64,000 nucleotides of DNA from Salvia splendens (lineage: Eukaryota; Streptophyta; Magnoliopsida; Lamiales; Lamiaceae), in the NCBI RefSeq assembly GCF_004379255.2, contig NC_056039.1, positions 24,689,883 through 24,753,882 on the forward strand. The letters run 5' to 3'. Positions 37,510-49,600 of the stretch are shown piece after piece. Position 1 is the stretch's first letter. The number at the start of each line of letters is the position of its first letter. Under the pieces are notes generated by a model. It was not told where the DNA came from. It made no database searches and saw only the letters and a program-made list of their open reading frames with translations. Made by a program: the position numbers and the translations under genes.

Positions 37510-38112
37510 TACTCTAGGATTGAGTTGTGAGATTATTTTAGTCATAGGAGGTGGTTAGCTATGACTAATTATCCCATAATTATTCATCTAGGATTGAGTT
37601 GTGGGGTTGAATCTCATGAACCAAACACACTACAAATTTAACCTCGAATACAATCTTGCAAACCGAATACCCTTGAGATATTTTTTTTATCTTTTATGAT
37701 TATTTTTTTCTACCAATTTAGGACAACTTTGACCATTTTTGTTTATTATATCTTAGTCTTCTCTTAATCCTCTTTTATCATACTAGTATCATTTATCTCT
37801 TAATTTTGTTTCATACTAAAAGTCAACTTGTTTTCCATTGCAATAATGTTTTTATGTTTAGTTCCATGTCCAAAGTGATGCTTTGTTTTTCTATTTTATT
37901 AATCTTTGGGAAACATATAAATGTAATCGTGTAGCTAATTTATTTTTATAAATTTTCATAATTTTATATACAGATATACGTAGGGTTGTGATCAATCGTT
38001 AAGAAATTAGCAATCTCAAACTAAAACCAATTCTTAGTTATTAGAATAGGAGATCTATTGGTTGAAATCATGTCAAGTAGATTATATTTTAAATTTTAAA
38101 AATTATTAAACA
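37510..38112. other. AT-rich intergenic, nothing assigned
   Basis: No ORF, repeat structure or RNA gene could be supported. Confidence 0.4.
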
Positions 38113-38552
38113 GGGGAGCATTAGGGTACCACCATAGTTAGAGTGACAACGTACCACCAACCTCATGCTTTCACGTGGCACGCTATCCAGCAATATCAGC
38201 AGCGTATCCAGCAATATCATAGTAAGCGTTTTAGATGGATTTCTACAGATTGCATGATAGTATTACGTGGATTGCAGTTTAGAGTGCTGAGTATTGCATT
38301 ATTGTCTATAATGCAAAATAACGGTATAAAAAGGCAATATGTCTATATATATACTGCAACTGAAACATTCTATGCCTATACTGCAATACTCAACAATTTA
38401 CACTGCAATCCACATATTACTATCATGTGTAAACGCATACTAAATGAATATTGCCGGATACGCCTCTAATATTGCTGGATAATGTGTCATGTGGCAACAA
38501 GAGATTGGTGGTACGTTGTCACTTTAAAGAAGGGTTGTCATCTTAACATAAT
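38113..38552. mobile_element. foldback MITE, MULE-like, about 440 bp
   Basis: The outer 100 bp on each side are inverted copies (GTGACAACGTACCACCAA, then GCAATAT(C/T) words). The inner part also pairs (GCATGATAGTATTACGTGGA with its reversed, diverged counterpart near 38420), so most of the element is one hairpin. Its ends resemble those of the element at 38698-41359. The target duplication was not resolved. Confidence 0.7.
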
Positions 38553-38930
38553 CATGACCCGATATACATATATATTAATTTTAAATATGTAAAAACGTAG
38601 TATTCCATAAGAAATTTTAGTTTTATTTTATCAAATTTGAACTATATACAGATTTATATCATCTAACATTATATACAATTTTGAACCATATAAAATAGGG
38701 GTGCGTTAAGGTGACATCTAGAGATGCCCACGGTTCGAAAACCGGCGGTTCCGGTTCGGAACCGCCGGTTCCGGTTTTGGCGGAAGCGGAACCGGAACCG
38801 GACCGTGAGGCTATTTCACGGTTCCGGTTCCGGTTCGAAAACCGGGCGGTTCCGGTTCCGGTTCGGAACCGCCGGTTTTCCGGCGGTTTTGGCGGTTCCG
38901 GTTTTTGAACCGGCGGTTTCGCCGGTTCAA

Positions 38931-38962
<32 letters not shown>

Positions 38963-39230
38963 GAAATTTGGCTTTATACAACAAATCGGAACAAGACAAT
39001 GCATAATTCAAGCACAAATAAGACGAATAAGGAGAAAATGAAATAAATTTTATTGATTTTGAGTTGTAACGGACAACGATACATTACAATTTACAATACA
39101 TAAGTATACAATACAACAACATACAACAATGTAATATAATTTACAAGTGTCGTCGGGCGTCGGCTCGTCGCCTCGTCGGACTCGGAAGGTAAATTTAAAA
39201 AAAAATGAAATGGGGGGGAAAAAGGAAAAA

Positions 39231-39835
39231 TTGAAAAGGGCTTGAGATCAACTTAAACTTTCAAAGTTAAACTTTTCAAATTTAAGTTGAGTTGCCTACG
39301 TATCCACAATTTTATTGAGGAATCAAAGCCCACGTAGTTCTCTTACCTTGGGATCAACCCTTTTTTCTTGCAAAATGTTGCCCATTTTCTAAGCAAACAC
39401 ATATCAACACGCTATATACACATTGCTACATTTCTAATAGGGGCAATTTGATCTTCCAAAGCAATCAATGCAGCAATGTGTATATAGCGTGCTGATATGT
39501 GTTTGCTTAGAAAATGGGCAACATTTTGCAAGAAAAAAAGGTTGATTCCAAGGTAAGATTTCATAGATCATTCAGGATGCGGCTAAGTTGTACTTGAAGA
39601 TCATTAAAATATATTCCGCATTTGATATTTATCAAATGGGGAATATATTTTAATGATCTTCAAGTACAACATAGCCGCATCCTGAATGATCTATGAAATA
39701 GGGGAAAAAAAAAAATTGAAAAGGGCTTGAGCTCAACTTAAACTTTCGAAGTTAAACTTTTCAAATTTAAGTTGAGGTGCCTACGTATCCACAATTTTAT
39801 TGAGGAATCAAAGCCCACGTAGTTCTCTTACCTTG
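39231..39835. repeat. two adjacent long hairpins between 120 bp direct repeats, inside the hAT element
   Basis: Direct copies lie at 39231-39350 and 39716-39835. Between them, 39342-39427 pairs with 39472-39557 (86 nt arms, 44 nt loop), and 39558-39627 pairs with 39630-39699 (70 nt arms, almost no loop). Both pairings are nearly perfect. On the minus strand each direct copy contains AATAAA, as if it were a duplicated 3' untranslated end of the transposase gene. Confidence 0.9.
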
Positions 39836-39949
39836 CTTACCTTTTTGGTCGGCAGTGCTCGCCGTTCACCGCCCCCGTCGACTCATTGCTAATGTTGAGT
39901 GCTATCGCTTCTGACCTCGTCATCGCCATCGGAAGAAAATTCTTCACCA

Positions 39950-40240
39950 TCACTCTCTACACGGGAAGTCGAAATCCGGCTCTTGTGCTCTCATGTCCGC
40001 CTTTGCCCAATCGTCAAGTAACATAGTGGCTTCCATGTTCTTGGCGGAGAGATTGCTCCTTTTGTCGTCTAGGACACAACCGCCGACACTAAAAGCTTGT
40101 TCAACGGCGACGGTGGAAGCGGGAACGGCGAATATCTCCTTAGCCATGATGGAGAGTATCGGAAACTCTTTGTCATGTGTTCCCCACCAATTAAGGACGT
40201 CAATTTGTTGAGTAGGAGGACCTGCATCTTGCGGGAACAA
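39950..40240 (-). pseudogene. C-terminal hAT transposase remnant
   Basis: The minus strand reads the hAT dimerisation block (NWWGTHDKEFPILSIMAKEI, then ASTVAVEQAFSVGG and LSAKNMEATMLLDDW), close to that at 1-230. The rest of the gene is deleted. AATAAA lies about 130 bp downstream on the minus strand. Confidence 0.85.
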
Positions 40241-41369
40241 GTATAACTGTATAAGTGTATAACAATGCGTAATAAGAGTAGCAATTGCGTAATTAAATGG
40301 AAGCACAATAGCACAAATGAGAAATTGGAGACAAAGAGAGAGAATTGAGAGATTGAAGAGAGAAACTCTTATTAACACAAGAGTGGGGTGAATGTAAATG
40401 AGGATAGAGGGGGGTATTTATAGAAAAAAATGAGGGGGAAAATGGAAGAATTCGAATTTGAAATTTAAAAAAAAAAAAAAATTTGAATTTTCACAAAACC
40501 GGCGGTTTTGGCGGAAAACCGCCGGAACCGGCGGAACCGCCGGTTTCCGGGCCAAAACCGCCGGTTTCCGGGCCAAAACCGCCGGTTCGGTCAACGAACC
40601 GTCTGCAAAAGCTGCTCCATTGTCGCCTCGTGCTCCGCGCCGCCTCGAAAGTCACTAAACCGGCGGTTAACCGCCGGTTTTTCCGGTTAACCGCCGGTTA
40701 ACCGCCGAAAAACCGGCGGTTTCGACCGTTTTTCAGCGCCGGAACCGGCCCTCATCCACCTGCCTCGATTTCAGCGCCGGAACCGGCGGTTCCACGGTTA
40801 ACCGCCGGTTCCGAACCGTCCCGAACCGCCGGTTCGGTGACGGTTCCGGTTCGAAATATCTTGAACCTGAACCGGACCGCGAACCGAATTGCGCCGGTTC
40901 CGGTTCGGGAATATTGCGCCGGTTCCGGTTCCGGTTCCGGAACCGCCGGTTCCGGTTCGGCGGTTAACCGCCGGAACCGGAACCGGTGGGCATGTCTAGT
41001 GACATCACTCTTAAAGTGACAACATGACAACAAGTACCATGCAATCTGCAATACATATGCAAGTAATATGTGATACATAGACAAGCAATATAAGATACGA
41101 AATCAGAGTACTACGGTGACACCTGACATCATAGTTGAAATGACAATCTAGGCAAACAATCAGCAATACATAAGCAAGCAATACGACATATGGTTTCAAG
41201 CAATCTGCGATATGAAATCAAAGATAATCAAACAACCTACTATACATAGACAAGCAAGTCTGTCACGTAGCAGACTAAGGTTGAATCTGCTCCTAAATCT
41301 AACGTCTGTCTTGGTGTTACAGTGTCATCTTAAATAGTGTTGTCATTTTAACACAAACCATATAAAAAT

Positions 41370-41750
41370 ATGTATAAAAATATTTTGGAAACTATAATAA
41401 GAGGGAGAAAAGAGAGGAGAAAAGAGCAGTGAGTGAAGAGAGAGAAATAAGAATAAATATAAATGGTCAAATTTTTCCTTTGTGGTTGAAAGGGGTATAA
41501 TGAAAACAAATAGTCACATAAGGTGAAAAAGTAATTAAAATGAATTAAAATCTTAATACATAGTTTAATTTATTTTTGTGAAATACTGAAATATGCATTA
41601 TGCATTCTTTAAAATCAAATTTGCAGTTCACTCTTATTTACATTTACTAGGTCTTTCAATTAAAAAATATATTCCTTAATGTATTAGGAGATTTATAAAG
41701 ATATAGTAATAAAGAGAATCTTTTAAGTGAAGGCATACTGATCTTAAAAA
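41370..41750. other. AT-rich intergenic, nothing assigned
   Basis: No coding or structural signal was found. A Stowaway-like left end (CTTCCTCCGTCCAAAATTAA) begins just after, near 41756, without a visible partner. Confidence 0.35.
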
Positions 41751-42229
41751 GTTACTTCCTCCGTCCAAAATTAAAAGGGCAAATTGCCTTAAAAGTTTCA
41801 ACCTTTTTCTATTTTCTAGTTTTTTCCATGAAATAAAAAATTGATGTATAATGTCATAAGTTTTATATTCTGTCACCATTTTCTCATGACGGATTTTCCG
41901 GCCATGAAGTAAGCTGACGTGTCTTTTTAAGCTAACGTGCTTGTGAGTGTATAAGTTGACGTGGCTACTGACGTATCAAACTGCCATAAAAGCCACAAAC
42001 TATTCCTATTTTCTAGTTTTTCCCACAAACTAATTTTTTTTTAGCTGACGTGTCCTTTTATGCTGACGTGGTTGTTGAGTGTGTACTGACGTGTTAAAAT
42101 TATGCTTACTCTTATTTTAACGCACAAAATCCTCAAATTTACCCTAATTCACTCTCCATTCTTACTCTAAATTCGCACCCCCAAATTCCCTTCACTTCAC
42201 TCACAAATCGTCTGATGACGATGAGCACG

Positions 42230-42845
42230 GCGGCAGCAAAGGAGTCAATTTCTTGATTCTTAAATGCCGCCACGCTGACTGACTGCGACTTTTTCATGCT
42301 CTGCTTCCTACACTGTATAAATAATACTCTCTCCTTCCCTGAAATTTTGTCACATTTTTCCGTTTTCGTCCGTCCCACGAAGTTTGTCACATTTCCCCTC
42401 TTACAAATTTTGGTAATAGACCCCACATTCCGCTAACTTATTCTCACTCACATTTTATTATAAAACTAATACTTTAAAAGTAGGACCCACATCCTACCAA
42501 CTTTTCAACTCACTTTACATTACATTTCTTAATATCCGTGCCCGGTCAAACTGTGACAATATTTAAGAGATGGAGGGAGTAGTAACAGTAAGAGAAACAA
42601 CCCTATAATAGATCTAATTGCAATTCCCGCTATGGCACTGCCAGAGAGCTTCTTCTTTCCCCCTCCGCCGCCACTTGTGGCTCCAACGGCGACAATAGCC
42701 AGAGTTTCGGGGCACATGATGTCAAGAGTCTTCCCACAAAGAGAAGTGCCGAGAAATGATTCCTTTGATTTTCCCACAAGGCCTTTTAAGATGGTGCCAT
42801 TTAAATTGTTGAAAGATACATTGAATTGGTCAAGATTTGAGAGTT
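42230..42845 (-). pseudogene. fragment of an LRR receptor-like kinase, split by a MITE
   Basis: On the minus strand from 42845 the product reads the end of a leucine-rich repeat (NLDQFNVSFNNLNGTI), then SFLGTSLCGKTLDIMCPE, a Gly/Lys linker (SGGGGGKKKLSGSAIAGIAI) and a hydrophobic helix (IIGLFLLLLLL). A Stowaway MITE (42327-42579) interrupts it, after which FIQCRKQSMKKSQSVSVAAF resumes the juxtamembrane segment. The order LRR, 'SLCGKPL', Gly linker, membrane helix, CRK is that of RLK902/RKL1-type kinases. No kinase domain and no start are present. Confidence 0.75.
42327..42579. mobile_element. Stowaway-like MITE inside the receptor-kinase fragment
   Basis: It starts CTCTCTCCTTCCCTGAAAT and ends TGGAGGGAG in inverted relation, with TA at 42325-42326 and 42580-42581. 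It has split the kinase fragment just after its membrane helix. Confidence 0.75.
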
Positions 42846-43656
42846 AAGTGATTATTTTAAAATTTTAAAATTGAAATCAAAACCACATATTCAAACCAGA
42901 AAATTGGCTGAATTCGAACAAACCTAAAAATCACACATTCAGTTTGACTAAAAATCGATGCTTTGAAACAGTAAATATCACAATTAGATTACGGAAGAAA
43001 TCACGACAGAAGGGAAAAGTAATCACGACAACAGAAAATGGGAAAAGTTTGTGGGAATAACCAAAAAATGGAAAAAGTTTGTAACTTTTAGGTTAATGAA
43101 TTTCCAGCGTTTTCCATGTCAGATTTTAGGCTTGCCATGTGCACAAGATTTTGACTGAAAAACTTTATGGTCAGGTCAAATGGGAAATTCCAACAACCCG
43201 GTAAAGTCCATATATTTCAATATATCATTCACTGCATTCACAAAGCACAAACACTATGCATTTTTCATACATAGAAGCCCTGCTGTCACCATCTTTCCAT
43301 TCGTTAAAGCTCATTTACCAGCAATGCTGCTACAGCCGTAGCTGTTTTATCTTTAGGGACGCCTCACCTAAACAAAACTACCGACAACAGTTTTTACATT
43401 TTGTCAGCAACAAAGAAAGACATTTAAATATAAATAACTATAAAATTAGAACTAGAGTTGTCATTGAACAATTGGTCCGGCGCAAAACTACCAAATAAGG
43501 GAAAAGGAGATGGTTAAAAATGAAAATTGATTATCTTTTCCAGTCGAAATATAAGGCACTTAGTTTAAGTAATGGTGAGTCGCCGCAGCCACACACATCA
43601 AAACTCAGTTACTTATGCCAGGGGGGAGAGATAACACACTCAGAATCACTTGTATA

Positions 43657-46600
43657 TCATGTGTCTATGTCGTCGGTGTCTGCGTCTACCCCTTGTGGTT
43701 GCTCGAGGATTATATTACAAATGTTCATTGTACGAGCATCCAGAAGACCATGATTCCAGAGTTTAATCATAAATAATCTCCAGCACCTGCAAACGGTCAA
43801 AGAAACAGACTTGAATACAACGACCGGCAAAGAATAATGCTAAATAGCAGCAGAGGTAAATCATTGTTGCTACAGATGACCAGGTGTCAGTCTCGTACCA
43901 GATATAGAAGGAATAAATAAGATGGGGAATACAACAAACAACTCTAAACAGTTTTCTCATAAAAACTCAGCACAGTAGAAGAAGCTACCAAAGTAGTGCT
44001 GGTATCAGAACAAGGTCCTGTTTGTGCAATTCGGAGAAAGCCTCGCACGCCCAAGAAATATGACCATCCGCCAATACCCTGCCATCATGACAGAAAATAC
44101 AAATGAAGTAAGAACAAATATTATGCAAGTGACAAAATAATTGGACACATGCATTTTTTGACACAAAAGATAAATCATGATGATCTACATGCTGTTGTAC
44201 ATGAGAAGTTTAATATAATGCAGCTAAAAAGTTCTTTGAATATCGAATGCTTGCTTCACTCAGCAAAAGTCAGGGTCCCCCTATTAAGAATAAAACTAAC
44301 TAAAAGCAAACTGAATTGAGCAGTCGACAGCCCATCTTTGTGACCAAGAAAATTATATTACACCCACCATGAATTGGTTATACTAATACTTATGAGCTAT
44401 CTGGAGTATGATTCTTTAAAAGCTCACTCAACCTTATTCAGTGAGACTCATTATCATAAACACAGCTCAAGCTTTAGTGACAACTCTTGGCTCATTAAGT
44501 CGTGAACAAGTTTGTCAATATATAGACAAGCTAGGTTGAATTCATAAAACTATTAGTATACTACTCCATCAGTCCACGAGGAGTACATAACAATTGCCTT
44601 ATTTGGTGTCCACAAAGAGTATTATCACTTTCCTTTTTTTTAGGACATGACCCCACACTCTACTTTATATTTCAGCATTAAATACACCTTATTTATCAAA
44701 CCCACACTTTTCCTACATAGTGAAATCTTAGTAATACCCTTTAGCCACTAAAAACACATCCACCAACTATTTTTTAAAACTTGTGCCGGCCAAATGTTAT
44801 GTCCTCTTCGTAGATGGAGGGAGTATAACTTATATTATCATACTTATAGTAGTGACCAAGTAGGCAATGATCTAATCATCCTGTTCCGTTATAGAATAAC
44901 TATGAATTTTAGTTGTACATGGAGTAATATTTTTGTTTGAGAAAAAATAATTTTCCTAAAATTATAAAAAAAATTGAATTGGAATATATACATTTTTACA
45001 AGGCTTGCTGAGCCTCAATTAAGCTTAAATGAACTCATGCCACATAAGAAAAATTAAACACATCTACACTCCACGGGTAGCAGCTAGTAAAAGAACTTGA
45101 ATATCCATTTCTAAACCTATAAAATAACTGAATGGTAAGCAGAAAAGGTGAAGATTTTCAGTTGTTTCTAACCAAGATGATTAATGCAACAGAACAATAG
45201 AAATGCTCTTTCTATGAAAGATAATTTATCATTACTACATGGCAGTACATTAGTGCAGAGTCAATTAAAACATGCAGACATGTAGTGCCATACGTTTTTT
45301 GAACATGAATTATATTTGAATGCATGAATTGCCTCAACAAATTTGTGTCTGCATGCGAGCATAACATGGTATATGAGCAGATTCTATCGGGATGGTAAAA
45401 TGGAAGAGATTAAAAAAGGTGCTGACCTTTGCTTCCTAACAAAAGAGTTCCAAAGATGCATCAACCGCTTCTCATCTTTTGTGACATCCATAAAGTCATC
45501 CAGCATCTGCTCCACATGAGTAAATCATATGCAAACTCAATGTGATGAATCTCAAAAAGAATAAACATGATATTACTTATGTAATGAAATTGGTATATAA
45601 CCCATCTGGTTCCCTAGAATATTTTGCATCATGATCTTAGCAAAAAGAGTTAAACTGACGAAATACTTTGACTAGGTTATAGGTACTAAAAGCCGCAAAG
45701 GAAAAACTGAGGGACTTAAACTAGAATCAAATAAGTAAAGAATACAATTTCTGAGAACAAAATTTATTGCGGGATTAAAGAACCACCAGGCTGTTTTTTA
45801 TATCTAATTTGACGTAGATCAGTAGATGTATTAAACCCCCAAAAAAATTCTGACCTCTTCAGATGAGATTTTTTTTTACAAATTCAACCAAGTTTTATTT
45901 ATCAAGAACATATTTTATAGGTAGTTTCTCCCCAGAAAAAGATTCCTTACTCTATCTGGTCAGAAAATTAAAGGGTATATGTTATGACAAATACATGTAC
46001 CCATAGGCAATAGTATCATGTTGACAGTCAATTTCACTAAATTAATTTGGCCATAAATTATTTTAGCATGTATATAATTATAAAGTAGTTCAGAGAAATT
46101 ATATGTATCATGTCATCCTGCTGAAAGGTGCTGCAACGTTCACACAGACCAGATTGCTATAGTATTGCAACAGATCTTATACTTCTAACGTGAAAAGAAC
46201 ATTGAATTACATCAAGTGCAATCAGCTACACAGTGAGCCCCATAAACACAATTAAATTGTACTCCATATAATATTAATATCAAATGTAGATGGGACTGTT
46301 TAATAAGCTACAGTTAAAGTGTTCATTGCATATTTGCAAGTTTGATATCTCTCCGCACAAGTTTGTACTTCCTCCATTCCGCAGTAATAGAGGCGTTTCT
46401 TTTCGGCACGCGATTAAAAAAACTTGTGTTAAGTGAGTTAAGTAAAAAAAGAATAAAGTAGGAAATGAAAAAGGTAGAGAGATGAAGAGAGAATAAAGTA
46501 AGAGAGAGTAAAGTGAAAATAAATGTGATAATTTTTACTAAAAAGGGAAATAACTCCACTATTATAGAACGTACCAAAATGTCAAAATGACTCTCCACTA

Positions 46601-49600
46601 CTATGGAACGGAGGGAGTACAAAATACATGAGCAAACTCACCATACATAGTAGACAAAACTACATGTTTGAGCAATTCAAGCCATTGTTGATTATACTAA
46701 CTCCGTCTTTAAAGAGTAGAAACTTTTGAATCGGCACGAGTTTTAATGCACAATTGGTAGAGTGATAGAGGAAAAAATGGATAAAGTAAGAGAGATGAGA
46801 AAAAAATGGATAAAATAAGAGAGGAGAGGAGAAAAAGTAGTAGAATCACAGTATAAATTTATATTGTAATCACGGTAGATTATATCCCGTAATTATATTT
46901 ATACATAGATTTTAGAATATTATTTAGATTTTATAATTTAAAAGTATATTAAAACCCATGTCATCCAGAAATGACCTATTTCTATGGGACGGATGAAGTA
47001 TATTTTTGGTACATACCATAATTTACGGTATTGCCGCATTTGCGGATGAAAATTAATATTGTACCGAAAATCATGGTAATCATAAAATTTGGTATTTTCC
47101 GTATTTTTTAGTACGATGAGTCGATATTTTTCCCACCCCTTCTCAGACGTTGGAGTATTGACACAACCGTACAATCAAACAAGAGCAAATTGAACCACAA
47201 ATAACAGTTCAATGGCAAAATATTCCGAGTAAGAAATAAGTATTTGTCAAAGAGCCTACATACCCTTCGGTCTTCAAGATCTACAACATCATCATCAACT
47301 TCATCCTCACTGTCGCGATCTGATAGGACTTGCGCCATGGCCATGGGCTGTAAAATTACCAAATCATCACTTCCAGATTTATTAAATTAAACTCTTGAAA
47401 TTCTCTTAGCATAGCATATCACACTAGCTTTTCAATGCATTCATTGCTTTCAAAATGCACCACTGGATACCTTGAAGACATGCATAACCCAGCCTCAAAG
47501 TATAGAATAACTTTACATAGTAAACTTATCAAGTGAAGTCATTTGAAGACAGGTACAGCAACAGTGGCGCAACACAAATTTTAAGACTAAAGGATACAAA
47601 ATACAGAACTGTACTGCATTGCCTGTGGTTAGAAACTGAAAAATATGACATGCACATTCATGTAGAAAGTTGATAAGATATAGAAATGATCATTGAGCCA
47701 CTCACTTGGGCTCTGTGAGAGTGAAAGAACTTCCGCTTCTGCAAAAGTGCACGACTGTATCCGGAAAAAAGATAGAAATAATAAAATAATCAGTCAACTC
47801 ACTTCTCTAAGTAGGGTAAAAGATCTGTCTTTAACGACTATGAAATATGAACTCTTTTAGTTGGCTAAATTTCAAGGCTTGATTAAAGATATGTATAAAG
47901 ACAAACAGCTAAACCTCCAAAGTCTGAACTAAACGTATTAAAACAATTCAAAGAAAATATCATCCAATGATCCAAGTCACATGAAGATTGAGGTCTAATT
48001 CCATTTTTGTCTGTCCACCAAGAGTGTAGTGTTTCCGTTTCAGGAAATGTTGTTAAAATCGAGCTTTAGGCGCTGCTGCCATCGCCCCAAGGTGGGTGGG
48101 GCGAGCGAGATGCATGGGGCGCAGATGGGGTGCGTGGTGCAAGACTGGGGCGCCCTCATTTATGCCTATGCATTTTTACCTCTTTAAAATAACTGCACTC
48201 CTTAATTCATTTAACTCCCATCTCCCTTGACCCTCTCAATATCTCTCTCTTTCTCCATCTCTAACCAGTCAACAATATTTAGACGCACTTATGGAGCTTT
48301 ATTGCTTCATTTTGGCCATTAAATATGTAATTGGTATTCCCTATGCTGATTCACAACTCTTGCACTTATACCTATTATTTTTTCTAATTTTCATCTTCCT
48401 TCATCGTTTTAATATATCTCTCTCCTACTGTAACTGGTTAACAACATTTAGGCTCATTAATAGTGCTGTACTACTTCATATTTCGTGATTAATGTGTCAC
48501 AGGGACTCCCTATTCTCATTTATATATCTACACTAATATGCTTATTTTGCCCATTTAATTTCTTTCACTTCTCATCTTTCTTATTTATACCTCCACACAT
48601 TAGGGCGCCCCAACTCATGGGACGAGCGGCTCGTCTCCATGTACCCCAGACTTTTACCTCAGCACCCCGCACCCCTAACAACACTGGTTTCAGGACATAA
48701 CCTCCTCTTATATTTTTCCCTCGTTCACATTCAATACTTACAAAAGACCCACCACTTAATTTTACTTTTTTGCGAACCCAAAAACAACCTAACGAATACT
48801 TGTCCAACACCAATACCCTCTTATGGGACCCATCTCCACTTAAAATACATCTCTCAACATCTTTCTTAGAAATGTGCCCTCCCCTCGATACCACCCTCTG
48901 TGGAAAGGCGGAGTAAAAATGTAAAAAGCTTGGTAGCAAAAAAAGATAAGCCAGTCGAATCAAGCTAAAGGTAGCAAAGCAAGTGAAAATTGTTATTTAT
49001 GAGTTGTGTGAGAATCTTTAAACTAAATCTGAGGACTTCACTTACTTTCTAGGATCAGAGAGTTCAACTGATAATTTCCTTGTCTTCGCAAACTGTAGTA
49101 ATGCTGGAGGCGCAATGTTATTTCCAGGTAATGACTGGACACATTCAGGGTCCGCATATGAATGAGCAGTGGCAGATGAAGCTCTGGGACTGGATGCGTT
49201 GCAGTCAGCACTCTGTTCTACACCAACAAAAAAATGAGATGTGAGTTTCTTTTCAAGTCTATTAACAGACATATTCACATAATATTTTAAACATGATTAT
49301 CTTAAGTTAATTAGCAATGCGTGACAGCTAAAATAAATGGTTACACAAAAATTTATCCTCATGTACAGCAATTTTCACCTTCATCTAAAGGCTATAACAA
49401 ATATAAGGAGGCCAATGGCCAACCAGCGCAACCTAGAAAATTTATACATTTGAAACCCCTGTGCAATTAGATTTACAAGGACCAAATGCAAGAAACTGAT
49501 CATCTTTTTGTTAAGCAGAAACCAATGCGGTTAGTCTTACACAATTCTTTCATAATTACACTAGTGTTCAGAGCATCTGGGCTTAGGCGACCAAATACAA

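Larger units (their letters stand above)
38719..40998. mobile_element. hAT element with CCGGTT subterminal repeats and 8 bp target duplication
   Basis: TAGAGATGCCCAC at the left and GTGGGCATGTCTA at the right are terminal inverted repeats, flanked by a perfect 8 bp duplication GTGACATC (38711-38718, 40999-41006). Both subterminal zones (38730-38935; 40495-40985) are packed with CCGGTTCCGG/ACCGGCGGTT words on both strands, which probably serve as transposase-binding sites. Only the end of a transposase gene remains inside, so this copy is non-autonomous. Confidence 0.93.
38698..41359. mobile_element. MULE-like element carrying a nested hAT element
   Basis: The left end GGGGTGCGTTAAGGTGACAT and the right end (reversed: GGTTTGTGTTAAAATGACA) form imperfect terminal repeats. 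Nearly the same AT-rich word (ATATAAAATA left, ATATAAAAAT right) lies outside both, fitting a 9-10 bp duplication. A hAT element sits 21 bp inside the left end. The remainder (41007-41359) has repeated AAGCAATA/CAAGCAAT words and no coding sequence. Confidence 0.6.
41770..43110. mobile_element. possible gene-capturing (Pack-MULE-like) element
   Basis: The left part (41790-42040) has AACCTTTTTCTATTTTCTAG and TAGTTTTTCCCACAAAC. The right part (43030-43100) has, reversed, ACAAACTTTTTCCATTTTTT and ATTCCCACAAACTTTT. These inverted, diverged flanks enclose a receptor-kinase fragment. Repeated GCTGACGTG words occur at 41910-42090. Exact ends and target duplication were not found, so the class is uncertain. 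Confidence 0.4.

Noticed and set aside
38711..38908. Plus-strand ORFs with Arg/Pro/Val repeats in the CCGGTT zones
   Set aside because: They only reflect the six-frame translation of the subterminal repeat.
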